Positions 16,267-24,762 of a stretch of 64,000 nucleotides of DNA are shown one piece after another. The notes below the pieces were generated by a model. It searched no databases. It saw nothing but the letters and a program-made list of their open reading frames with translations, and was not told the DNA's origin. The stretch comes from Duganella levis (GTDB lineage Bacteria > Pseudomonadota > Gammaproteobacteria > Burkholderiales > Burkholderiaceae_D). The translations under genes were made by a program, and so were the position numbers. Numbering within the stretch: the first letter of the stretch is position 1; every line of letters starts with the position of its first letter. The DNA lies in NCBI RefSeq assembly GCF_009857605.1, contig NZ_WWCT01000027.1, positions 26,165-90,164 on the forward strand, in the 5' to 3' direction.

Positions 16267-18921
16267 TTACTCCGCAGTCGCAGCGGCTTTTTTAGGCGCT
16301 GCTTTTTTTGCGGCTGGTTTCTTCGCCGCCGGCTTCTTGACTGCCGCAGCCTTCTTGACCGCCGCCGCCTTTTTCACCGGCGCTTTTTTCTCTTCCGCCG
16401 CACCATCTTCGGTAGCAGCCGCCTTGCCTTTGGCCGGCGCTTTCGCTTTGCGCTCTTCGAACTCGAAGCTGATCTTGCCGTCCTTGCCCTTCACCAGGAA
16501 AGCCTTGAACGGACGACGGGTGCGCTGCGAGATAAAGCCCGGCAGCAGATCGGTCTTGCCGTCGTTGAGCAACTTGGCCATCTGTTCCGGCAGGATTTCC
16601 TGTTGCAGAATGATGCGGCCGCTGCGGAAATCGCACGCCTTCGGCTTGGCGACGGTGGCTTCGCACACATAGGCCAGGCCCATCTCGTACACATTGCCGT
16701 TGCACTTGGGGCACGGGCCCAGCGGCGTCTGGCCGGTGAAGTCGACCGGTTCCGAATCTTCCGAATCGTCGTTCTGGCCGAAGTCGAACTCCAGCTTGTA
16801 GTTCTTGATGTCCTCGTCCTTGACGATGCGCAGGATGGCGGCGAACGGACGGCCCATCTTCGAGCGGAAACCTTGCAGCGGGCCGATGGTGCGGTCGCGC
16901 AGCAGTTGTTCCACTTCGGCGATTTCAAACTGACGGCCGCCCGGCGTTTTGCTCATCGAGAATTCGCAATGGGTGCAGGCGAAGCGGCGATAGTTTTCCT
17001 TGACCACGTGACCGCAGTTCGGGCACGGCGCGGTCAGCGTGGCGTAGTCGCCCGGAATCGTATCGTTGTTGTATTCCTTGGCGCGCTTGACGATCACTTG
17101 CGTCATCTGCGCAATCTCGCGCATGAATTCTTCGCGCGAGATCTTGCCCTTCTCCATCTGCGACAGCTTGTATTCCCACTCGCCGGTCAGCTCCGGCGCG
17201 GTCAGCTCGTTGACGCCCAGGCCACGCAGCAGCGTCATCAGCTGGAATGCCTTGGCGGTCGGCATCAGCTCGCGGCCTTCGCGCAGCAGATACTTCTCGG
17301 AGATCAGACCTTCAATGGTGGCGGCGCGCGTGGCTGGCGTGCCCAGGCCCTTGCCGGCCATCGCATCGCGCAACTCGTCGTCTTCCACCAGCTTGCCGGC
17401 GCCTTCCATGGCGGACAGCAGCGTCGCCTCGGTGTAGCGCGCAGGCGGCTTGGTCACCAGGCCGTTGGCGTCGACCTTGTCGGTCAACACCTTCTCGCCC
17501 TTGGCCACCGCCACCAGCGTTTTGTTGTTGGCGGCTTCCTTGTCGTCGCCGTCGGCTTCCTTGCCGTAGATCGCCAGCCAGCCCGGATTGGTCATGACCT
17601 TGCCTTCAGTCTTGAACTGATGGCCGGACACTTCGGTGTAGCGGGTGGTGACCTGGAACTCGGCTGCCGGGAAGAACACCGCCATGAAGCGGCGCGTCAC
17701 CAGGTCGTACAGCTTCTGTTCCGGCTCGGACAAATTCTTCGGCGCGATCGTGGTCGGGATGATCGCAAAGTGATCCGAGATCTTGGTGTTGTCGAAGATA
17801 CGCTTGTTCGGCTTGACCCAGCCCTTGTCCAGGATCTGCTTGGCGAACTGGTGGTAGTTATTGTTGTCCTTGACCGAGTCCAGCGTCTGCTTGACGGTGT
17901 CCAGATAATCTTCCGGCAGGTGGCGCGAATCGGTACGCGGGTAAGTCAGCACCTTGTGCTTTTCGTACAGCGCCTGGGCCAGGCCCAGCGTGTTCTTGGC
18001 CGAGAAGCCGAAGCGCGAGTTGGCCTCACGCTGCAGGCTGGTCAGGTCGAACAGGCCCGGCGCCATCGAGGTGGTCGGCTTGGATTCTTCGGTGACATTG
18101 CCCTGCTTGCCGCGCACGGCGACCGCGATGGAGTCGGCCGCAGCCTTGCTCCACAGGCGCTCGGCGCGCTTCTCCGGATCGTTCTCGTCCTTCTTGAACT
18201 TGGTGTCCAGCCAGCGGCCTTCGTAGACGCCGGCGGCGCAGACGAATTCCGCGCGCACTTCCCAGAAGTCGCGCGAGACGAATTTCTTGATCTTCTCTTC
18301 GCGCTCGACCACGATCGACAAGGTCGGCGTCTGCACGCGGCCAACGGTGGTCAGGTAGAAGCCGCCCTCTTTCGAGTTGAACGCAGTCATGGCGCGGGTG
18401 CCGTTGATGCCGATCAGCCAGTCCGCTTCCGAACGGCAGCGGGCGGCGTCGGCCAGCGGCAGCATGTCTTCGTCGCTGCGCAGATGGGTGAAACCGTCGC
18501 GGATCGCGCCTGGCGTCATCGATTGCAGCCACAGCCGCTTGACCGGCTGCTTGGCCTTGGCGTTCTGGGCAATCAGGCGGAAGATCAGTTCACCTTCGCG
18601 GCCCGCGTCACATGCGTTAATCAGGGTGGTGACGTCTTTACGCTTGATCAGCTTGTTCAGCACCTTGAGGCGCGCCTCCGTCTTGGCGATCGGGTTCAGC
18701 GCGAAATACGGCGGAATCATCGGCAGATGGGCGAAGCTCCACTTGCCGCGCTTGACGTCGTGTTCTTCCGGGACGGCAATTTCCAGCAGGTGACCGACGG
18801 CGGAGGACAACACGTACTCGTCGGATTCAAAGTACTCATCGTGCTTGGTGAAGCCGCCCAGCGTCTTCGCGATGTCATTCGCGACAGACGGTTTCTCGGC
18901 GATGATGAGGGTTTTGCTCAT
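16267..18921 (-). CDS. topB: DNA topoisomerase III
   Basis: Type IA topoisomerase that relaxes and decatenates DNA. The TOPRIM domain begins MSKTLIIAEKPSVANDIAKT. The catalytic tyrosine lies in VLTYPRTDSRHLPEDY. Zinc-binding CPNCGH...CTHC and CPKCNG segments follow the core near residues 600-750, and the sequence ends in a repetitive Lys/Ala tail (KKAAAVKKPAAKKPAAKK type). At 884 aa it is longer than E. coli TopB (653) because of the zinc and basic tail regions. Last gene of the lysM-dprA-smg-topB run; its 187-base upstream gap probably holds a promoter (TATGAT seen). Confidence 0.96.
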   Translation of the reverse strand: MSKTLIIAEKPSVANDIAKTLGGFTKHDEYFESDEYVLSSAVGHLLEIAVPEEHDVKRGKWSFAHLPMIPPYFALNPIAKTEARLKVLNKLIKRKDVTTLINACDAGREGELIFRLIAQNAKAKQPVKRLWLQSMTPGAIRDGFTHLRSDEDMLPLADAARCRSEADWLIGINGTRAMTAFNSKEGGFYLTTVGRVQTPTLSIVVEREEKIKKFVSRDFWEVRAEFVCAAGVYEGRWLDTKFKKDENDPEKRAERLWSKAAADSIAVAVRGKQGNVTEESKPTTSMAPGLFDLTSLQREANSRFGFSAKNTLGLAQALYEKHKVLTYPRTDSRHLPEDYLDTVKQTLDSVKDNNNYHQFAKQILDKGWVKPNKRIFDNTKISDHFAIIPTTIAPKNLSEPEQKLYDLVTRRFMAVFFPAAEFQVTTRYTEVSGHQFKTEGKVMTNPGWLAIYGKEADGDDKEAANNKTLVAVAKGEKVLTDKVDANGLVTKPPARYTEATLLSAMEGAGKLVEDDELRDAMAGKGLGTPATRAATIEGLISEKYLLREGRELMPTAKAFQLMTLLRGLGVNELTAPELTGEWEYKLSQMEKGKISREEFMREIAQMTQVIVKRAKEYNNDTIPGDYATLTAPCPNCGHVVKENYRRFACTHCEFSMSKTPGGRQFEIAEVEQLLRDRTIGPLQGFRSKMGRPFAAILRIVKDEDIKNYKLEFDFGQNDDSEDSEPVDFTGQTPLGPCPKCNGNVYEMGLAYVCEATVAKPKACDFRSGRIILQQEILPEQMAKLLNDGKTDLLPGFISQRTRRPFKAFLVKGKDGKISFEFEERKAKAPAKGKAAATEDGAAEEKKAPVKKAAAVKKAAAVKKPAAKKPAAKKAAPKKAAATAE

Positions 18922-19108
18922 ATTTAGTATCTCGTTTGTAACACTTGAGGGGAGGACAGATGCGCATCATACATGGATCGCGCAGCAATCTGCACGTTTG
19001 CGTCACAGTCTTATCAAAGCGCAAATAATAAGCGGATTGCCGTGCGCACCGCAAGCATGCCGCGTCGACACGGCCAATTGTTGCACGAAAGTAATTTTCG
19101 AGGGGAAT

Positions 19109-19573
19109 TTAATGCAGCAGGCGCGGCGCCTGGTCTTCGTCGGAGCCGAACAGGTCGTCGAACATCAGCGCGTCCGGTTCCTTGCCCTGGCTCCAGAGCA
19201 ACATCAGCACGATGACCTTGAGCTTGCCCAGCGAGACCGGCATCTCTTCCAGCGCCAAAGCGCGCTCGATGACGATTTCGCGTTGCAGCGGCGACAATAC
19301 CTTGGCCGATTCGAGGAACTGGATGAAACCGATGGCGGCGCCGCCCAGTGCGTCCTGCTCTTCTTCGACGTAGAAACGGGTGCCGGTGGAGGCCGCCGTG
19401 AGCGCCTGCTCGACGCCGGCCATGGCGTTGAGGTCGGTCAGCCACACCAGCGCCTCGGAAATCTCGACATCATCGAAACCGACGGCCGACAGCTTCTTGG
19501 CCAATGCAGCCGGCTCCGGGCACGCATCGGGCCGGTAATAGGTTTCGTAGAGATATACAAGGACGTCGAACAT
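19109..19573 (-). CDS. smg: Smg (DUF494) family protein
   Basis: 154-residue protein starting MFDVLVYLYETYYRPDACPE, the typical Smg N terminus. The family is a helical DUF494 protein encoded next to dprA, topA/topB or def-fmt in many Proteobacteria. Its biochemical role is not established. Here it follows dprA by 43 bases and precedes topB, the conserved context. Confidence 0.93.
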   Translation of the reverse strand: MFDVLVYLYETYYRPDACPEPAALAKKLSAVGFDDVEISEALVWLTDLNAMAGVEQALTAASTGTRFYVEEEQDALGGAAIGFIQFLESAKVLSPLQREIVIERALALEEMPVSLGKLKVIVLMLLWSQGKEPDALMFDDLFGSDEDQAPRLLH

Positions 19574-19616
19574 GGCTCTACTCTATCAGTTAACACGAAT
19601 CGGAGACAAGTGCTGT

Positions 19617-20735
19617 TCAGCCACGCAGCCTTTGAAACATGCCGCCCGGCAAGCGTTCCAGCAACCCGGCCAACTCCAGCGCCAGCAACTGCCCCTGCAA
19701 TTCGCCGGCCGGCTGGCCCAGATGCAGCGCCAGCACCTCGGCCTGGACCGGACCGTCACCCATCGCCAGCAACACCCGGTCGACGAAACTGTCGTCCAGC
19801 GCGGGCCGGGCGCCGGCCTCGCCGTCGGCCAGCATCTGCATCGCCTGCAACACATCGGCGGCGGTTTCGACCAGCTTGGCGCCCTCGCGGATCAGTTGGT
19901 GGCAGCCTTTGGACAGTGTCGCATGGATCGAACCGGGCACCGCGTACACATCGCGGCCCTGCCCGACCGCCAGCCCGGCCGTGATCAGCGAGCCCGACCT
20001 GGCAGCCGCCTCCACCACCAGCACGCCGCGCGCCAGCCCGCTGATGATGCGGTTGCGGCGCGGGAAGCTGTCGCGCGACGGCGGCGTGCCGAGCGCATAT
20101 TCGCTGACGAGGCAGCCCTCCTCGGCGATGCGCCGCGCCAGCGCACTGTTGCGGGCCGGATAGATGCGGTCGGCGCCGGTGCCGAGCACGGCGATGGTGC
20201 TGCCGGGGCCGTTCAAGCCGCCGACATGGGCCGCCGCATCGATGCCCAGCGCCAGGCCGGAGACGATGGTCAGGCCGGCCTCGGACAGCGCCTGCGCCAT
20301 GTGTTCGGCGTTCAGCAGTCCCTGGCGGCTGGCGTTGCGCGAGCCCACCACCGCCACCGAACGCTGCGGCAATAGCTCAACGCGGCCCTTGACGAACAGC
20401 AGCAGCGGCGCGCCGACGATGTTGCGCAGATATTCAGGATAGGCGGGATGGTCGAACGGCAGCAGATAGTTGCCCGGCAGCGCCTGCCACGACAGCATGG
20501 CGTCCAGCTGGGCGTCGAGATCAGCCGGCGGCGATGCCAGCAAGGCGTCGGCCTGGTGCGGCTTGACGATCTCCAGCAGCCTGGCCCGGCTGGCGGCAAA
20601 AATGGCGGCGGGCGTGTCGAAGTATTCCAGCAGGCTATGCGCGGTCAGCAGGCCGACGCTGTCGGTCTGTTGCAGACGCAGCCAGTCGGCCAGCGCTGGC
20701 GGCGTCGTTTCGGCGGGGGAATCCGTGGCTTGCAC
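19617..20735 (-). CDS. dprA: DNA-processing protein DprA
   Basis: Single-stranded-DNA binding protein that loads RecA during natural transformation. The extended Rossmann fold is marked by VAVVGSRNASRQG and SGLALGIDAAAHVGGL. The family hallmark FPRRNRIISGLARGVLVVEA is present. The N-terminal region carries a SAM-like helical domain and the C terminus a DML1-like winged helix, giving 372 aa, the full length. It sits 8 bases after the LysM gene and before smg. Confidence 0.96.
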   Translation of the reverse strand: MQATDSPAETTPPALADWLRLQQTDSVGLLTAHSLLEYFDTPAAIFAASRARLLEIVKPHQADALLASPPADLDAQLDAMLSWQALPGNYLLPFDHPAYPEYLRNIVGAPLLLFVKGRVELLPQRSVAVVGSRNASRQGLLNAEHMAQALSEAGLTIVSGLALGIDAAAHVGGLNGPGSTIAVLGTGADRIYPARNSALARRIAEEGCLVSEYALGTPPSRDSFPRRNRIISGLARGVLVVEAAARSGSLITAGLAVGQGRDVYAVPGSIHATLSKGCHQLIREGAKLVETAADVLQAMQMLADGEAGARPALDDSFVDRVLLAMGDGPVQAEVLALHLGQPAGELQGQLLALELAGLLERLPGGMFQRLRG

Positions 20736-20743
20736 GGCGCAGC

Positions 20744-21847
20744 TTACTCCGGCGACTTGGCGATGTCGCCGATCTGCACCGGCGCCGTCACCTGCATGAT
20801 CAAGCCGTAGGAAATATGCTTGAACGTGCGGAAGATAAACAAGCTGCCCACTTCCTCATCCGGCAGCTTGACCTGCTGCTCGCGCCCGAACCAGCCCTTC
20901 TTGGCCGTGGAATCGCTGACAGTTGCTCCCGCATGGTACAGCTGCAGCACGGCGCCGACATCGAGTCCGTCAAGCTTTCCGCGATTAATGCTGACAATCT
21001 GGTTCTGGCCGGCGTGGGTGACGCCACCGTACACCGACACCACGCGCGACTCGACCGGCTGGGCCGGCGGATGCGGCACGTAATTACGCACCGGCATCGG
21101 CGGCACCGCGCGCAACTGGTCGCCCTTGCCGATTTCCTGGGTGGCGGTGGTGACCGTGAAAGTGTGCACATCGCTGCCGGCGCCCGGCTTGGCCTCGGTC
21201 TGCAACTTGACCGTGCCTAGATAAAAGGCCTCGTAGGCGATGATTTGCCTGGTGACCGGATCTTTCAGCGGCGCGCCCGGGCGGAATACCTGGAACGCGC
21301 TGTTGCCGCCCAGTTCGCCGCGCACATAAGCCTTGTCGTCCTTGCCAAGGAACACATGGCCCTCCTGCGTGGCGACGATGCGCGGTGCGCCTTTCAATTC
21401 GTCATCTTCGATAATCAGCGGCTGGGTCAGGAACGGTTCGATCACGCCCGGCGGAATCGACGGCACGGCGTCCACGCCCAGGCCGTCGGTACGCACGCGC
21501 GGGCGCAGGCGTTCGGCGGCCGGGTCGTTGACGCCGCTGTTGGCGGCAATCGGCTGCCCCAGCCGCAAGCGGCCGGCGGCGCGGTCGAACCAGATGATCT
21601 GGCCCGGATAAATCCAGTGCGGATTGGCGATATCCTCGCGGTTCATGTCCCAGACCGTGGGCCAGCACCAGGGCTTTTGCAGGAAAGTACCGGAAATATC
21701 CCACAGGGTGTCACCCTTGACCACTACGTGCTGGTCCGGGGCGTCGGCGCGGAATTCGCAGACCAACGGCGCTGCCGAAGCGGTGGCGGCGGCAAAAACC
21801 AGCACCGCAACCACAAGGCGGCTACCGACTGTGCTAAAATTTTTCAT
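20744..21847 (-). CDS. Secreted LysM-domain protein
   Basis: 367 residues starting with a signal peptide (MKNFSTVGSRLVVAVLVFAAATASA). A LysM domain follows near residues 40-90 (VVKGDTLWDISGTFLQKPW...NPHWIYPGQIIWF), a peptidoglycan-binding fold. The rest (about 270 aa) is a beta-rich region found in LysM proteins encoded upstream of dprA in betaproteobacteria. The start at 21847 is preferred over one eight codons upstream because it gives a clean signal peptide. Divergent from def; probably first gene of the operon through dprA and smg. Confidence 0.9.
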   Translation of the reverse strand: MKNFSTVGSRLVVAVLVFAAATASAAPLVCEFRADAPDQHVVVKGDTLWDISGTFLQKPWCWPTVWDMNREDIANPHWIYPGQIIWFDRAAGRLRLGQPIAANSGVNDPAAERLRPRVRTDGLGVDAVPSIPPGVIEPFLTQPLIIEDDELKGAPRIVATQEGHVFLGKDDKAYVRGELGGNSAFQVFRPGAPLKDPVTRQIIAYEAFYLGTVKLQTEAKPGAGSDVHTFTVTTATQEIGKGDQLRAVPPMPVRNYVPHPPAQPVESRVVSVYGGVTHAGQNQIVSINRGKLDGLDVGAVLQLYHAGATVSDSTAKKGWFGREQQVKLPDEEVGSLFIFRTFKHISYGLIMQVTAPVQIGDIAKSPE

Positions 21848-21976
21848 TAATAGATCCAGTAAGTGCGCCACAGGTGCACGGCAGCAAAGCAGTAAAGCTT
21901 GCTAAATTGAATCAAATTCTGCCCATAAAACCCTGAACTAGCAAGCGAAACCGCGCTCCCATCATCCGTCGCGCGC

Positions 21977-22005
21977 TTGCTGCATTAGCAGGGAAATCAC
22001 ATAGT
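21977..22005 (+). promoter_or_regulatory. Putative def-fmt promoter
   Basis: TTGCTG (21977-21982) and CATAGT (22000-22005) are spaced by 17 bases. Transcription would begin only about 10 bases before the def ATG at 22021, and no Shine-Dalgarno sequence is visible before that ATG. Confidence 0.45.
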
Positions 22006-22020
22006 TTTCACTTCGTTATC

Positions 22021-22563
22021 ATGGCTATTTTAAATATTCTGCGTTACCCCGATCCACGCCTGCACAAAGTTGCAGTGCCGGTTACCGTTTTTGACGAACG
22101 TCTGGCCAAGCTGGTCGCCGACATGGCCGAAACCATGTACGACGCGCCGGGCATCGGCCTGGCCTCGTCGCAGGTCGACGTCCACGAGCAAGTGGTGGTG
22201 ATCGACATCAGCGAAGAAAAGAACGCGCTGACCGCCTTCATCAACCCGGAAATTCTGTGGGCCAGCGACGACAAGGAAGTCTACGAAGAAGGCTGCCTGT
22301 CGGTGCCGGGCGTGTACGACGGCGTGGAGCGTCCAACCAAGGTCAAGGTGCGCGCCTTCGACGTCAAGGGCCAGCCGTTTGAAGTCGACGCCGATGGCCT
22401 GCTGGCCGTCTGCATCCAGCACGAGATGGACCACCTGCTGGGCAAGGTCTTCGTCGAATACCTGTCGCCGCTGAAGCGCAACCGCATCAAGGCCAAGCTG
22501 CAGAAGGAAGAACGCGGCATGCAGCGTGAAGCCCAGCTGCGCGCCCAGGGCCGTCGCTACTAA
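22021..22563 (+). CDS. def: Peptide deformylase
   Basis: Removes the N-formyl group from nascent proteins. All three family motifs are present: GIGLASSQ, EGCLSVPG (Cys metal ligand) and QHEMDHLLGK (HExxH-type site). At 180 aa it is full length. The next gene, fmt, starts 3 bases after the stop, the common def-fmt pair whose enzymes act at opposite ends of the formylation cycle. No ribosome-binding site is seen directly upstream of the ATG. Confidence 0.97.
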   Translation: MAILNILRYPDPRLHKVAVPVTVFDERLAKLVADMAETMYDAPGIGLASSQVDVHEQVVVIDISEEKNALTAFINPEILWASDDKEVYEEGCLSVPGVYDGVERPTKVKVRAFDVKGQPFEVDADGLLAVCIQHEMDHLLGKVFVEYLSPLKRNRIKAKLQKEERGMQREAQLRAQGRRY

Positions 22564-22566
22564 GCC

Positions 22567-23517
22567 ATGAAAGTCATCTTCGCCGGTACGCCCGAATTTG
22601 CCGCCACGGCCCTGCAAGCGCTGCACGAGGCCGGCTTTGAAATCCCGCTGGTGCTGACCCAGCCGGACCGCCCTGCCGGCCGCGGCATGCAATTGCAGCC
22701 ATCGGCCGTCAAGCAATACGCAGTCACGCACGGCATCGAAGTGTTGCAGCCGCTGTCGCTGCGCATGGACAGCAAGGACCCGCAGCGCGCCGAGGAAGCC
22801 CTGGCCGCGCACCAGCGCCTGCTGTCGACGCCGTATGACGTGATGGTGGTGGCCGCCTACGGCCTGATCCTGCCGCGCAGCACGCTGGACATCAAGCCTT
22901 GCCTCAACATCCACGGTTCGCTGCTGCCGCGCTGGCGCGGCGCCGCGCCTATCCATCGCGCCATCGAAGCGGGCGACACGGAAACCGGCATCACCATCAT
23001 GGAAATGGAAGAAGGCCTGGATACCGGCCCGATGCTACTGATTGAAAAAGTGGCCATCGAAGACAGCGACACCACCGGCAGCCTGCACGACAAGCTGGCG
23101 GCGCTGGGCGGCAAGATGATTGTCGAGGCGCTCCACAAATACCAGCACCAGCAGCTGGAAGCGGTGGTGCAGCCGGAACAAGGCGTCAACTACGCCAGCA
23201 AGATCAGCAAGGAAGAAGCGGCGCTGGACTTCTCGCAATCCGCCGTGGAGATCGGCCGCAAGATCCGCGCCTTCAATCCCTTCCCGGGTGCGCATGGCAC
23301 GGTCAACGGCGTGGTGGTCAAGCTGTGGGGCGCGGAAGTGGTGGAAGGCAGCGGCGCCGCCGGCACGCTGCTGTCGGCCGATGCCCAGCATGGCATCGTG
23401 GTCGCTTGCGGCCAGGGTGCGCTGCGCCTGACCTCGCTGCAAAAACCGGGCGGCAAGCGCCTGCCTGCCGCCGAGTTCATCAAGGGATTCCCGCTGGAAG
23501 GCCTGCGCTTCAGCTAG
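22567..23517 (+). CDS. fmt: Methionyl-tRNA formyltransferase
   Basis: Formylates Met-tRNAfMet using 10-formyl-tetrahydrofolate. The hallmark HGSLLPRWRGAAPIHRAIEA is present near residues 118-137; the Asn-His-Asp catalytic region overlaps it (NIHGSLLP). The N terminus MKVIFAGTPEFAATALQAL and the C-terminal OB-like domain (FNPFPGAHGTV) are typical. Length 316 aa. It forms an operon with def; its stop abuts the convergent MerR gene. Confidence 0.97.
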   Translation: MKVIFAGTPEFAATALQALHEAGFEIPLVLTQPDRPAGRGMQLQPSAVKQYAVTHGIEVLQPLSLRMDSKDPQRAEEALAAHQRLLSTPYDVMVVAAYGLILPRSTLDIKPCLNIHGSLLPRWRGAAPIHRAIEAGDTETGITIMEMEEGLDTGPMLLIEKVAIEDSDTTGSLHDKLAALGGKMIVEALHKYQHQQLEAVVQPEQGVNYASKISKEEAALDFSQSAVEIGRKIRAFNPFPGAHGTVNGVVVKLWGAEVVEGSGAAGTLLSADAQHGIVVACGQGALRLTSLQKPGGKRLPAAEFIKGFPLEGLRFS

Positions 23518-23898
23518 TCAGTTCACCGTCTGATTGCCAGGGCACGGATTGTCGCCCTGGTAGTTGTCCAGATTGGCGCGCAGGATCAGCAGCGATTGCC
23601 GCCGCCGTTCCAGCGCCGCCTGCTGTTCCTCAATCTCCCGCAACAGAATGGCCGATTGCTGCATGGTCTTTTCGATCGAGCATTTGCCGTTTTCATCCAG
23701 CATGTCGCGGATCACATCCAGCGAAAAACCCAGCTTCTTCGCGCCCTGGATCAGCTTCAGCCGGTCTGGTGCGTTGCTGGCATACTGGCGGTAGCCGGAC
23801 GCCGTGCGCGAGATCGGCGCCAGCAATCCCTGCTCTTCATAAAACCGTATCGCCGAGGCAGCCATGCCTGACATTCGGGAAAGTTCACCGATTTTCAT
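23518..23898 (-). CDS. MerR-family transcriptional regulator
   Basis: 126 residues: N-terminal winged helix (MKIGELSRMSGMAASAIRFYEEQGLL), a recognition and wing segment (SGYRQY), then a long dimerisation helix (EIEEQQAALERRRQSLL). It has two cysteines, in ENGKCSIEK and near the C terminus in DNPCPGNQ. These could sense thiol-reactive or redox signals, though this is not the Cys pattern of CueR or MerR. The gene is divergent from a nitroreductase with a MerR-type promoter between them, so it probably controls that gene. Start at MKIGEL rather than six codons earlier. Confidence 0.9.
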   Translation of the reverse strand: MKIGELSRMSGMAASAIRFYEEQGLLAPISRTASGYRQYASNAPDRLKLIQGAKKLGFSLDVIRDMLDENGKCSIEKTMQQSAILLREIEEQQAALERRRQSLLILRANLDNYQGDNPCPGNQTVN

Positions 23899-23905
23899 TT
23901 TTCGC

Positions 23906-23936
23906 TTGACCCTCAAGTTGACTTGAAACTTATTAT
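23906..23936 (+). promoter_or_regulatory. MerR-type promoter/operator of the nitroreductase gene
   Basis: -35 TTGACC (23906-23911) and -10 TATTAT (23931-23936) are separated by 19 bases, the over-long spacer typical of MerR-activated promoters. The spacer contains the inverted repeat TCAAGT-TG-ACTTGA (23913-23926). The arrangement closely recalls SoxR-like boxes. Confidence 0.8.
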
Positions 23937-23992
23937 AAGGTGGTCCGCCTCAGCCTGCTTAGGCAGGCCATATAACATCTAGGAGTATCGAT

Positions 23993-24631
23993 ATGACCGA
24001 CGTAATCAAACACCTCAACTGGCGCTACGCCACCAAGAGCTTCGACGCCGCCCAGAAGCTGGACGACGCAAAACTGAACCACATCCTGGAAGCGATCCGC
24101 CTGGCGCCGACCTCCAGCGGCCTGCAACCGTTTGAAGTGTTCGTAGTGAAAAACCCGGACCTGCGCGCCAAGATCCGCGAAGTGGCATGGGGACAGGCGC
24201 AAGTGACCGACGCCTCGCACCTGCTGGTGTTCGCGGCCTGGGACAACATCACCCCTGAGCGCATCGACGCCGCCTTCGACTACACCAACGAAGTGCGCGG
24301 TTTCGTCAACGAAGGCTGGGAAGCCTATCGCAAGCAGCTGCACGCCATCATTGCCGCGCGCACCGAACAGGCCAACTTTGACGCCGCCGCGCGCCAGGCG
24401 TACATCGGCCTGGGCGTAGCGCTGGTGGCTGCCGCCGAACAAGGCGTCGACAGCACGCCGATGGAAGGTTTCGATCCGGCCGCCGTCGACCAGATCCTGG
24501 GCCTGAAAGAACGTCACCTGCGCAGCGTGGTGATCCTGCCGGTGGGCTACCGCAAGGCCGATAGCGACTGGCTGGTCAACCTGAAAAAAGTGCGCCGTCC
24601 GCACGACAAGTTCGTCACCGAACTGAACTAA
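23993..24631 (+). CDS. NAD(P)H nitroreductase, NfsB/YfkO-like
   Basis: FMN-dependent oxidoreductase of 212 aa. The N terminus HLNWRYATKSFDAAQKLDD and the segment RLAPTSSGLQPFEVFVV match the FMN-phosphate-binding regions of NfsB-type nitroreductases. The family reduces nitroaromatics and quinones with NAD(P)H. AGGAG lies six bases before the ATG. Transcription from a MerR-type promoter suggests induction by an electrophile or redox cycler (inference). A hairpin terminator follows. Confidence 0.92.
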   Translation: MTDVIKHLNWRYATKSFDAAQKLDDAKLNHILEAIRLAPTSSGLQPFEVFVVKNPDLRAKIREVAWGQAQVTDASHLLVFAAWDNITPERIDAAFDYTNEVRGFVNEGWEAYRKQLHAIIAARTEQANFDAAARQAYIGLGVALVAAAEQGVDSTPMEGFDPAAVDQILGLKERHLRSVVILPVGYRKADSDWLVNLKKVRRPHDKFVTELN

Positions 24632-24643
24632 GCGATGGCCGAC

Positions 24644-24666
24644 ACGGCGGAAGAATATTCCGCCGT
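24644..24666 (+). terminator. Rho-independent terminator after the nitroreductase gene
   Basis: A 9-bp stem (ACGGCGGAA with TTCCGCCGT) and a 5-base loop, followed by TGTTTGG. Confidence 0.7.
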
Positions 24667-24762
24667 TGTTTGGCGCTCATCAAATCTTCACGCCATTTAA
24701 ATAGACCCCCTTTATTTTCCTGCCTAGACTCGATCCTCAACCACTGGAATCGAGGAGGCATC

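Noticed and set aside
16117..18927. 936-codon open frame antisense to topB
   Set aside because: Shadow of topB with the same low-information composition; all topoisomerase motifs are on the minus strand.
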